Assembly (NCBI RefSeq): GCF_046736045.1
Contig: NZ_CP177134.1
Span: 2,728,001-2,792,000 of the forward strand
Length of the DNA stretch: 64,000 bases
Direction: 5' to 3'
Source of the DNA: Leptospira_A sp046736045
GTDB taxonomy: Bacteria > Spirochaetota > Leptospiria > Leptospirales > Leptospiraceae
The notes under the pieces are model-generated. The model searched no databases and was not told where the DNA came from. It worked only from the letters and a program-made list of their open reading frames with translations. Position numbers and translations under genes: made by a program. The stretch's first letter is position 1; each line of letters opens with the position of its first letter. Shown here one piece after another: positions 17,538 through 26,828 of this stretch.

Positions 17538-19472
17538 TTGCGATCGTTTAGTTTACTATTAATCCCAGCTTTAATTTTAGCTGTTTCTTTTACCATTCTC
17601 TATCCAAACTTTGCAGACAGAACATTGAATCTTTCTGTCCAATCGGAAGTTTATAACCTGGATGAAGAGACCAAACAAAAACTTGTTTCTAATTTCTTTG
17701 AAAGATGGGAAAAAGATTATAATGCGAACGGCAAATGGTCCATTGAACCGAATGCGGGACTGCCTTCCAAAGAAACTCTTACATATAAGGTAAAAGGACG
17801 GTTCATCACTTCCGCAAAGATCAATCAGATCTCTCAGGAAAATCAAAAACTGATTCTTGAATCCAAGAACAAACTTGAGCCGACTATGATTGAAGAGTTG
17901 ATCCGAGGTGGAAAGTCGCTTTCCATTAAACTCGGGTTAGACTTGCAAGGTGGTATGCGCGTTGTTCTGAAAGGTGACTTCGAAGATTACAGCACGAAAC
18001 TCCGCGATATTTATGCAAAGGAAATTTCCGAATTAAAGGCAACGATTGCCGATGTTGGCAAATCCGGCGACGATAAGAAAAAAGCAAACTCCAGATTGGA
18101 AGAAATCGAATCCAATTTCGAACTCTCGCCTATGCGCAAGTTAGTCGAACTCGAAAAGGCGAAAATGATTATCGACAATCGCCTTACCAGCCAAAACCTA
18201 ACAGAACCTCAGGTTCGGATTCAGAAAGAACAGGATGCAATTGAAGTTTCACTTCCGGGTGTAACAAATTCAGCTGCGATTTTGGAAATACTTCAAAATA
18301 CTGAGACTGTAGAATACCGAATTGAAGAACCGAATCCTTTCGTTTTCAGATCTAAAATAGAAGAAAGCGAAAGAAGATTTATGGATCTTAACAAAAGAGA
18401 AGAAACCGATATCTTTCAATTCCAGGAGATTGTTAAAAACAAATTAGGTAAAAAAGCCCAAGATGAGTTTTTGGAATCCTTGGAGAAAAAATACAACATC
18501 CCTGCCGAATATAAAATTTTTGCTTATTGGGCACGCGGATCAGCTGCTAAGTCGGCACTTTTGCCTAGAAGTTTTTCCATATTGGAAAGAAAGATCGCTC
18601 TTTCCGGAAACGATATGACAAACGCGCAACCTGCTTTCAATTCAAACAGTTACGGATGGATGGTGAGTTTTACATTAACTCCTAACGGCGCGGAAAAGTT
18701 TTTTGATCTGACTTCGGAGAACCGCGGTCGCAATTTAGCAATTGTTTGGGGGGATAAGGTTGTATCAAATCCTGTCATCAACGATCCGATTGCCGGGGGA
18801 CGTGCCGAGATTTCCGGATCTTTCACACAAGAAGAAGCCATTCGTCTTGCCAATGTGATTTCGGAAGGTGCTTTACCGATTCCATTGTCCGTCCTTGAGA
18901 TGAGATTCATCGGTCCTACACTTGGGATTGAGTCCATTGAAGTGGGAATTCGCGCGGTGATCATAGGATTTATTCTAGTCATGTTATATATGATCATTTA
19001 CTATAGATTAGGTGGATTTGTGGCCGACGTATCGTTACTCGCAAACGTGGTGATTTTGGCCGCACTACTTTCCCTTATGGATTTTACACTTACCTTGCCG
19101 GGCTTTGCCGGATTGATATTAACCATGGGTATGGCGGTTGATGCGAACGTATTGATTTATGAAAGGATCAGGGAAGAAATTGAAGCGGGCAGCGCTTTGC
19201 CAATTGCTGTGACTGCCGGTTTTCAAAATGCGTTCTGGACCATTATGGACGCAAACATTACAACTCTGATTGCAGGTATTCTGATGATTCGTTTGGGCAA
19301 CGGTCCGATTAAAGGTTTTGCAATTACATTATGTTGGGGAATTATAACTACATTGTTTACTTCATTATTTCTATCCAGATTGTTTGTTGAGCTTTTGGTG
19401 AACCGAGTAGGAGTTCGCCATTTAAACTTAAGACCTTTCTTTTTCGGAAAGAAGGCGGTAACAAATGTTTAA
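17538..19472 (+). CDS. secD: Protein translocase subunit SecD
   Basis: RND-type inner-membrane protein that uses the proton gradient to complete export. It has 644 residues: an N-terminal helix, a large periplasmic domain (LGLDLQGGMRV; an insert of some 70 residues with a Lys/Glu-rich coiled-coil look), and six C-terminal helices with GMAVDANVLIYERIREE. The start is TTG with AGGAG eight bases upstream. It overlaps secF by eight bases. Confidence 0.95.
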   Translation: MRSFSLLLIPALILAVSFTILYPNFADRTLNLSVQSEVYNLDEETKQKLVSNFFERWEKDYNANGKWSIEPNAGLPSKETLTYKVKGRFITSAKINQISQENQKLILESKNKLEPTMIEELIRGGKSLSIKLGLDLQGGMRVVLKGDFEDYSTKLRDIYAKEISELKATIADVGKSGDDKKKANSRLEEIESNFELSPMRKLVELEKAKMIIDNRLTSQNLTEPQVRIQKEQDAIEVSLPGVTNSAAILEILQNTETVEYRIEEPNPFVFRSKIEESERRFMDLNKREETDIFQFQEIVKNKLGKKAQDEFLESLEKKYNIPAEYKIFAYWARGSAAKSALLPRSFSILERKIALSGNDMTNAQPAFNSNSYGWMVSFTLTPNGAEKFFDLTSENRGRNLAIVWGDKVVSNPVINDPIAGGRAEISGSFTQEEAIRLANVISEGALPIPLSVLEMRFIGPTLGIESIEVGIRAVIIGFILVMLYMIIYYRLGGFVADVSLLANVVILAALLSLMDFTLTLPGFAGLILTMGMAVDANVLIYERIREEIEAGSALPIAVTAGFQNAFWTIMDANITTLIAGILMIRLGNGPIKGFAITLCWGIITTLFTSLFLSRLFVELLVNRVGVRHLNLRPFFFGKKAVTNV

Positions 19473-20406
19473 GTTTGATTTTATTAAATACAAAGCGATT
19501 TCCATTACTCTTTCAACCGTTTTGATCATAGCAGGATTTGCAGTAACCTTCGGAAAATACGGTGGGTTTGCTCATTCACTTGATTTTGACGGCGGACTTC
19601 GTTCCGTAATAGAGCTTCCTGTTGGAAAAGGGCGCCCTGATTTAGAGTCATTTTTTAAAAAAACCGAAATCGAAGCAGTGATCATTCTTCTGGAAAAAGA
19701 TAAAAATATCTATCAGATGGATATCGGTTTGGGATCAACTCCTCAAATTGATCAACTGTATGATCAGATTCCTGCAGCGGAAAGAGAAGTGAAAACTTCC
19801 TCTATTGATAAATTCGTAACGATCTTACAAAGAGAGTTTCAAGTTCCAAAAGAAAAAATTCTTTCGGCGGATCAGGTGGGAGCTGTTGTGGGGAATGAAT
19901 TGACTTCAACCGGGATTACATTACTCGGAACCACTCTTTTGATCATATTGCTTTACTTAAGTTACAGATCTCAATTCAAGTTTGCACTTGCTTCTGCGAT
20001 CGCACTGATTCATGACATTCTGTTTACTTTGGCGATGATCGGATTTTTCCAAATGAAGCCGAGTGTTCCGATGATTGCCGCATTACTTACGTTACTTGGT
20101 TATTCCATTAACGATAAGATCGTTGTATTTGACCGGATCAGAGAAAATTCACATGGCAAGGACAATCTTGCTCTTTCGAATGTAATCAATGTTTCCATCG
20201 GTCAAACTTTGGGAAGAACGATCAATACATCCTTAACCACTTTGATTTCCGTTGTTGCGATCATCATTGGCGGGGCGGTCGAATTATATGATTTTGCTTT
20301 CATACTTATCTTTGGCGTAGTAGTGGGAACTTATTCTTCCATTTTTATAGCAGCTCCGATTTCAGAAATCTACGACCAGTTTAGAAGGAAACGAAAGTTA
20401 GCGTAA
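19465..20406 (+). CDS. secF: Protein translocase subunit SecF
   Basis: Partner of SecD. The 313-residue protein has the SecF signature FDGGLRSVIELP at the N-terminus and LGYSINDKIVVFDRIREN in helix 4, plus six hydrophobic segments. The ATG lies within the end of secD with AAGG about nine bases upstream, so expression is coupled. Its stop is six bases from ribD. Confidence 0.96.
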   Translation: MFKFDFIKYKAISITLSTVLIIAGFAVTFGKYGGFAHSLDFDGGLRSVIELPVGKGRPDLESFFKKTEIEAVIILLEKDKNIYQMDIGLGSTPQIDQLYDQIPAAEREVKTSSIDKFVTILQREFQVPKEKILSADQVGAVVGNELTSTGITLLGTTLLIILLYLSYRSQFKFALASAIALIHDILFTLAMIGFFQMKPSVPMIAALLTLLGYSINDKIVVFDRIRENSHGKDNLALSNVINVSIGQTLGRTINTSLTTLISVVAIIIGGAVELYDFAFILIFGVVVGTYSSIFIAAPISEIYDQFRRKRKLA

Positions 20407-20412
20407 GCGTGG

Positions 20413-21711
20413 GTGTTTTCTGAACTTTCCACTTCAGATAAAAAGCGAATTTTAAATGAATTGAGAAGACTTTCTTTCCTTTCGATGGGATTGTCTTCTC
20501 CTAATCCTCCTGTTGCGGCCTTGATCTTGGATGATTCAGGTCGCATTCTTGCTTCCGGGCGCACTCAAATTTCCGGCGGAGCTCATGCAGAAAGAGCTGC
20601 CTATGCCAATTGGAAAGAATCACTTTCGGAACAATCCAAAGATCAAAAGACAACTCATTCATTGATTGTGAGTTTGGAACCATGCACTCACTTCGGTAAA
20701 ACTCCTCCTTGTCGTGATTTAGTGTTAGGTGAGAGACCGAAGGAACTCGTGATCGGGTTTAAAGACCCAAATCCATTGGTGAATTCGGGTGACTGGAATT
20801 TATATCGGGAAAATGAAATTCAAGTCAGATTGGCACCCGAAGTGACAAAATACTCTCTCCCTTTTTTATTCGGTTTCCTTACCCGAATGAAAAAGAAAAA
20901 ACCTTGGATTTGGATCAAGTCTGCTGTCACAGAACAAGGGTTTTATGCTCCAAACGATCATCGGAGAATTCAAATCACAAGTAAGTCTTCCGAATATTAT
21001 TTGCAAATTTTAAGAGGAAAGTTCGATGCTATTGTAGTCGGGCCAAAGACAATAGAAGTGGACGAGCCTTCGCTTGACTTTCGTTTGTCGGAGGATTCTT
21101 TTTTACAAAGAGGAAACGTTAAAAAACAATTTTCTTCGAATGAGGAAAAATTCTTTTTTTCTCCCGGAAAAGAATTTTTGGAAAATCTTCTCGTGGGCTC
21201 CGATGAGAAAGAAAGATACGATTTTCATTTGAACAACATTCATTCGTTCCAGCCGTATCGTATATTTGTATTAGGTGAAAATCAGATTCTTTCCGACGGA
21301 TTGATTCGCAAACAACATGATATCAATTTGAAATCAGGGCGGAAGGGATGTATTTTTTACCGAATCATTGGCAAAGACTTTCAAATTCGAAATTCTTCCA
21401 AGAAAGAAGAGGAACGTTTGTTTGAACTTTCCGATTTTCCAGTGAGCCATTTTCATTCTGATGAAGGCGGGCTTTTTCTCGAATCCTTGGGGGAAAGAGG
21501 AATCAATACTGCCATTCTGGAAACAGGGTCTTTTTTATATGAATTTGTAAAAGGCCATTTGGAGAATGAAGATTGTATTTTGACTGTTGTGGGAAACAAG
21601 AGTGTTACAATCCCTGATGGAAAAAAATTTGCAGGATTCGCCCAAGGAGAACCGCTTTCCCGCTTTGAAGTAGGGGAAGATCAATGGAATTTGCAAAGTA
21701 TCTCTAAATAG
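20413..21711 (+). CDS. ribD: Bifunctional riboflavin deaminase/reductase
   Basis: Second and third steps of riboflavin synthesis. The N-terminal cytidine-deaminase-like domain has HAER (about residue 57) and the zinc motif PCTHFGKTPPC (90-100). The C-terminal RibD reductase domain begins near residue 165 (KKKKPWIWIKSAVTEQGF) and has VVGPKTIEVDEPSLDFR. At 432 residues it is longer than the usual 365 or so because of an insert around 235-285. The start is GTG 20413, six bases past secF, with no good binding site, so it is probably coupled to secF translation. Confidence 0.9.
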   Translation: MFSELSTSDKKRILNELRRLSFLSMGLSSPNPPVAALILDDSGRILASGRTQISGGAHAERAAYANWKESLSEQSKDQKTTHSLIVSLEPCTHFGKTPPCRDLVLGERPKELVIGFKDPNPLVNSGDWNLYRENEIQVRLAPEVTKYSLPFLFGFLTRMKKKKPWIWIKSAVTEQGFYAPNDHRRIQITSKSSEYYLQILRGKFDAIVVGPKTIEVDEPSLDFRLSEDSFLQRGNVKKQFSSNEEKFFFSPGKEFLENLLVGSDEKERYDFHLNNIHSFQPYRIFVLGENQILSDGLIRKQHDINLKSGRKGCIFYRIIGKDFQIRNSSKKEEERLFELSDFPVSHFHSDEGGLFLESLGERGINTAILETGSFLYEFVKGHLENEDCILTVVGNKSVTIPDGKKFAGFAQGEPLSRFEVGEDQWNLQSISK

Positions 21712-21715
21712 ACCG

Positions 21716-21739
21716 GCCTTCTTTTTAAGAAGGCTTTTT
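21716..21739 (+). terminator. Terminator after ribD
   Basis: GCCTTCTT and AAGAAGGC form a perfect 8-bp stem with a TTT loop, followed by TTTTT. It ends the long lolA-ribD run. Confidence 0.9.
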
Positions 21740-21816
21740 GGTCGGGCAAAAAGGCAAACTTTTTTATAATTTTTTCCAGGGGGATACTATATCCACATAT
21801 ACCAATCCATCATCCC

Positions 21817-21844
21817 TTGACGAATTTCCCTCTTTCTCTAAATT
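21817..21844 (+). promoter_or_regulatory. Possible sigma-70 promoter of ribE
   Basis: TTGACG (21817-21822), a 16-base spacer, then TAAATT (21839-21844). The expected start point would fall at or next to the ribE ATG at 21851, implying a leaderless or almost leaderless mRNA; that makes the call uncertain. No FMN riboswitch pattern is visible in the 139-base gap. Confidence 0.35.
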
Positions 21845-21850
21845 GGAAGT

Positions 21851-22462
21851 ATGTTTACCGGGATCATTGAAACCAAAGGCAAAATACTAAAAACAGAAAC
21901 TGTGGATTCGGGAATTGAGTTCCAAATTCAAACGGAATGGAACAAACCTGATCTTTCTATCGGGGATTCCGTTTCCATCAATGGGGCCTGCATGACGGTC
22001 ACCCATTTTTCCGAATTGGGAAACGTTTTTTCTTTTTATACTTCGTATAAATCTTTGGAATTGACCAACTTGGGTCAGTTAGTTGAAGGACAGTATGTAA
22101 ATTTAGAGAGAGCAATGTCCGCAGCACAAAGATTTGGCGGACATGTGGTGCAAGGCCACGTGGATGGAGTAGGTAAAATTTATAGCAGGAAAACAGTTGA
22201 ATCCGACTCAGTGGAAGAGTTTTGGGTCGAATGCCCCGAGTCCTTGATCAAGTATCTTGTGAAGAAAGGAAGCATCACCGTTGACGGGGTGAGCCTTACC
22301 ATAGTTGAAGTAGAAAAACATTTGTTTCAGTTGATATTGATACCCGAAACACTTCGCAAAACAAATGCTATGTCTTGGGAAGTCGGTAAGATTGTAAATT
22401 TGGAAGTGGATGTGCTTGCAAAGTATATCGAAAACTTTATGGAATTACGATTTTCGAAGTAG
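21851..22462 (+). CDS. ribE: Riboflavin synthase, alpha subunit
   Basis: Dismutates two lumazine molecules to riboflavin. The N-terminal MFTGIIE is diagnostic, and the 203-residue chain holds two lumazine-binding repeats (SINGACMTVT in the first; GSITVDGVSLTIV in the second) plus GGHVVQGHVDG. GGAAG precedes the ATG closely. The 3' end overlaps the convergent STAS gene by 18 bases. Confidence 0.96.
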   Translation: MFTGIIETKGKILKTETVDSGIEFQIQTEWNKPDLSIGDSVSINGACMTVTHFSELGNVFSFYTSYKSLELTNLGQLVEGQYVNLERAMSAAQRFGGHVVQGHVDGVGKIYSRKTVESDSVEEFWVECPESLIKYLVKKGSITVDGVSLTIVEVEKHLFQLILIPETLRKTNAMSWEVGKIVNLEVDVLAKYIENFMELRFSK

Positions 22463-22822
22463 ATCGTTTATATCAGCGTCATCATCTCCCTGGCCATATT
22501 TGCTTTGGAAGTCTCCTAGGCTTAGAATTTCAAAGAACATATCCAACTTCGCCAATTTAAATACATTCTGAATCATCGGCTTCATTCCGATCAGGATCAG
22601 TTTTCCTTTTTTGTTTTTCAAATTATTCAGACTTTTGATCAGAGATCCAATCCCTGATGAATCAATATAATCAAGCCGGCTCATTTCGATCGCAACTATG
22701 CCTGGATTTGATTCGGTAACCTTGGAAAAAATCGATTCGAATTCTTCCGTAGACTCAATATCAAATTTCCCGGAGATTTCTATCGTTTTCACCTTACCAG
22801 ATGTGTTTAGCTTAAGCTCCAT
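22445..22822 (-). CDS. STAS-domain anti-sigma-factor antagonist
   Basis: 125 residues, one SpoIIAA/RsbV-type STAS domain: IEISGKFDIES, then RLDYIDSSGIGSLI with the phospho-acceptor Ser (DSSG), then LILIGMKPMIQNVF. In partner-switching systems the unphosphorylated form captures an anti-sigma kinase. The SpoIIE-type phosphatase at 40.2 kb could act on such a protein, but this pairing is inference. GAGGAG lies six bases before the ATG. Its 3' end overlaps ribE. Confidence 0.9.
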   Translation of the reverse strand: MELKLNTSGKVKTIEISGKFDIESTEEFESIFSKVTESNPGIVAIEMSRLDYIDSSGIGSLIKSLNNLKNKKGKLILIGMKPMIQNVFKLAKLDMFFEILSLGDFQSKYGQGDDDADINDLLRKS

Positions 22823-22836
22823 TCGCTCTCCTCAAT

Positions 22837-22866
22837 TTGACAATCTTATGCTAAAACTGACATAAA
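22837..22866 (+). promoter_or_regulatory. Possible promoter of ribBA
   Basis: Perfect TTGACA (22837-22842) and an 18-base spacer to CATAAA (22861-22866). It lies in the gap shared with the divergent STAS gene and would leave a 5' leader of about 70 bases. Confidence 0.4.
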
Positions 22867-22941
22867 AATCAATGAATTTCTTCCAGTTTCTACTTTTAAT
22901 CGGAGGGCTTGGGTAAGTCTTAGTATATAGAGGGCAAAAAT

Positions 22942-24150
<1,209 letters not shown>

Positions 24151-24162
24151 AAATATAAGAAC

Positions 24163-24810
24163 TTAGGGGGAAAGTCTCTCTTTCCTCCAGCCTTCTTCGG
24201 TACGGGTGAACAGAATTCTGTCGTGCAACCGTCCTTTCCTTCCCTGCCAAAATTCGATCATATGTGGAAAAAGCGCATAACCTCCCCATTCTTCCGGAGT
24301 AGGTAAATCTTTTCCTTCCCACTCTTTTTCGTAATGTTCCAGTTGTTGCTCCAGATAGTTTCTATCGGGAACAACAGAACTTTGTTTTGATGCGATTGCT
24401 CCTAGTTGGGAAATCCTGGGTCGTTTGGAAAAATAATCAACAGACTCTTCTCTACTTACCTTTGTTACACTGCCTTCGATGCGAACCTGCCTTTCCTGAC
24501 CGGCCCAAAAAAAAGTGAGTGCTGCTTTGGGATTTTCTTCCAATTCTTTTCCTTTGCGGGAATCGTAGTTTGTAAAAAATAAAAACCGATTATTTGAAAT
24601 TCCTTTCAAGAGTACAATTCGTCCGGAAGGTTGGCCATCTCTACTTACGGTAGAAAGATGCATAATGTTCGGTTCTTCGGTTTTTTCTTTTTCCGCAATT
24701 GAAAACCATTTTTGAAAAAACAGAATCGGATCGTTTCCGGTTTCTTCTTCATTCAAAGTGAACTTTTCATAGGATTTACGCATGTCTTGTAAATGGTCAT
24801 TCGGATTCAT
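24163..24810 (-). CDS. pdxH: Pyridoxine/pyridoxamine 5'-phosphate oxidase
   Basis: FMN enzyme that makes pyridoxal phosphate. It has 215 residues. SGRIVLLKGI and FFTNYDSRKGKELEENP form the FMN site, and the C-terminus has WGGYALFPHMIEFWQGRKGRLHDR, the PdxH signature. It is the last gene of a three-gene reverse operon and its start overlaps the prepilin peptidase by 14 bases. Converges on ribBA, whose pathway makes its cofactor. Confidence 0.95.
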   Translation of the reverse strand: MNPNDHLQDMRKSYEKFTLNEEETGNDPILFFQKWFSIAEKEKTEEPNIMHLSTVSRDGQPSGRIVLLKGISNNRFLFFTNYDSRKGKELEENPKAALTFFWAGQERQVRIEGSVTKVSREESVDYFSKRPRISQLGAIASKQSSVVPDRNYLEQQLEHYEKEWEGKDLPTPEEWGGYALFPHMIEFWQGRKGRLHDRILFTRTEEGWRKERLSP

Positions 24811-25627
24811 CGATTGTAATTCCTTCTATTCCCAAGTGAAAGAATAGTATTTTTGATAAATATGTAAAGAAGAGTCCTATGGAAAAAAATACTCCCATCG
24901 GAATGGCTTTTCCCCGAAGAGACTCTCCCTTTTTCCTTGAAAGTATGGTAACGATTGTTGCAATCAGATACGATGAATTTAAAAACATCATCCACCAGGG
25001 ATGACCGCATAAAAATGCAAATACAGGAGCAAATAATACATCCCCGAATCCGATTCCTTTACGGTAAACCAGATAGAGTGTCAGATAGAATCCTGCAAAT
25101 CCTAAAAATACAAATAAATCCGTAAGACCCGGTAGTTCTTCGGATAAAAAATAATTGCATACGAGACCGAAACCTAAAATGAAAAACAGATTTTCATAAT
25201 CTAACGAAAAGTAGTTGGCATCCGTATAAATGCTGATCATCAAATGTCCCAGTAAAAACGGGAAAAAAATGGCAAATCCCATAGAGCCGGTCATTTGAAA
25301 AAAGATAACAACGACGAGACCGAAGAATAACTCGGAAACAGGATAAATCCAGGAAAGTTTGTTCTGACAGGATTTACATTTCCCTTTTGTGAAAAAAAAA
25401 CCTAGTATGGGAATAAGATGCAAAGATGAAACAGTTGTTTTACAATGAGGGCAATGACTGGGAAGGATAAAAAGTTTTTTCAGCCTTTCCGGTTTTGTTC
25501 CTTCTTTTCTTTTTTTGCCGTAAAAATATAGTAAAACTCTCTCGGCAGTTGTGATGTAAAAACTACCGATAGCCGCACCGTAGATAAATTGAAGAGCCGC
25601 AAAAGCAATATTTGTTGATAAATCCAT
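24797..25627 (-). CDS. Prepilin leader peptidase / A24 family
   Basis: Inner-membrane aspartyl protease that trims type IV prepilin-like proteins. The 276-residue protein has an N-terminal A24 domain with two CxxC pairs (CPHC, CKSC) and about seven helices. The two catalytic Asp positions are plausibly in IYTDANYFSLD and GIGFGD. The first motif departs from the usual D-x5-(I/L)-P-D form. No pilus genes are adjacent. The ATG lies ten bases after the aminotransferase stop. Confidence 0.85.
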   Translation of the reverse strand: MDLSTNIAFAALQFIYGAAIGSFYITTAERVLLYFYGKKRKEGTKPERLKKLFILPSHCPHCKTTVSSLHLIPILGFFFTKGKCKSCQNKLSWIYPVSELFFGLVVVIFFQMTGSMGFAIFFPFLLGHLMISIYTDANYFSLDYENLFFILGFGLVCNYFLSEELPGLTDLFVFLGFAGFYLTLYLVYRKGIGFGDVLFAPVFAFLCGHPWWMMFLNSSYLIATIVTILSRKKGESLRGKAIPMGVFFSIGLFFTYLSKILFFHLGIEGITIDESE

Positions 25628-25637
25628 TTTGTATGGA

Positions 25638-26744
25638 TTAGTTTGCGAGCTCTTTTGAGAGTTCTTGCAAAGCAGTCATCCCCCGTTTTAGATTGTCCCA
25701 TTCCGTTGCGAAAGAAAGCCGGACATGGTTTTTGTTTTCGCAAAAGATAAAACCGGGAACGAGGATTAGTTTTTTGGAACTGATGGCAAGTTTTGTAAAT
25801 TCCTCATCCTGAATCGGCACTTTTAAAAAATAATAAAATGCACCGCCTGATTTTTCGATTTTGTAAAAGTCTTTGAGGCTTTCGTATACAAAATCCCTTT
25901 TTTCCTTATAATCCTGGATATAAGAACTCATATCGGTTTTCAAAGCTTCGATACCCGCCCATTGTGTCACGGAAGGTGCGCATACGACAGTGTATTGTTG
26001 CAAGGTAGTGAGCTGTTTTATGACTTCTTCCGGTGCAAGAATCGCAGCCAACCTAAGTCCTGTCATACTATATGTTTTGGAAAATCCAGTAAGAGTGATT
26101 GTCTTTTCATAATCTTTTCCAATGGAATAAAACTTTTTATCATAATCGAACAATTCGTAAATTTCATCCGAAATCAGGTAGGCGCCTGTTTCTTCCGCCA
26201 GTTGGGAAAGAGCGGTCAATTGTTCTTTCGATAAAACTTTTCCGGTAGGATTGGAAGGGTTTGAGAAAATAATGAGTTTGATTTTTTTCTTTCTGAATGT
26301 GTCCAGATCCGCAGAAGTAAATGATTCATCTACGGTGAGTACCTTTGCCCCGGAAAACTTTAGCATGGAAGGATACATTAGAAAGTAGGGGGAAATCACC
26401 AAACATTCGTCACCTTGGTTGACTAAAGCGTTAAAAAGTAAAAATAGCGCGGAGGATATTCCGGATGTAACTAAAATCCTGTCTGCCGTCGCATACTTGA
26501 TTCCGTTGTCGGAGATGAATTTTTTTGCCATCGCCTCTTTTAGCTCGGGAATTCCACCGGTCAAAGTGTAGGATGTTTTACCATCCCGTGCCGCTTGCGC
26601 CATTGCCTCGATAATGTTAGGTGGGCACGGAAAATGAGGTTGTCCGATAGATAGATTGATTGGGTTTTCGATCGTCCGCGCCAGCTCAAAGGCTTTTCTA
26701 ATGGGCGAGGAGTCGATTCCATACATTTTAGATGCAAATTCCAT
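25638..26744 (-). CDS. Class I/II PLP aminotransferase (AspB family)
   Basis: 368 residues. NPSNPTG, SDEIYELFDY and the PLP-lysine motif GFSKTYSMTGLRLA are all present, as is the C-terminal Arg region VRLSFAT. This points to an aspartate/aromatic aminotransferase-like enzyme; the substrate is not clear. It heads the operon with the prepilin peptidase and pdxH, and PdxH makes the PLP it needs. The binding site before the ATG is weak. Confidence 0.85.
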   Translation of the reverse strand: MEFASKMYGIDSSPIRKAFELARTIENPINLSIGQPHFPCPPNIIEAMAQAARDGKTSYTLTGGIPELKEAMAKKFISDNGIKYATADRILVTSGISSALFLLFNALVNQGDECLVISPYFLMYPSMLKFSGAKVLTVDESFTSADLDTFRKKKIKLIIFSNPSNPTGKVLSKEQLTALSQLAEETGAYLISDEIYELFDYDKKFYSIGKDYEKTITLTGFSKTYSMTGLRLAAILAPEEVIKQLTTLQQYTVVCAPSVTQWAGIEALKTDMSSYIQDYKEKRDFVYESLKDFYKIEKSGGAFYYFLKVPIQDEEFTKLAISSKKLILVPGFIFCENKNHVRLSFATEWDNLKRGMTALQELSKELAN

Positions 26745-26828
26745 ACTATTTCAGTGAAAAATTTGCACACTTTCGGTCAATAGAATTTGGTTTACAGGGA
26801 GTTAAAACATCGAAATCGTGAAGCATAT

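Noticed and set aside
21735..21850. FMN riboswitch before ribE
   Set aside because: Too short and none of the conserved FMN-element blocks can be seen; the ribBA leader (22867-22941) also lacks them.
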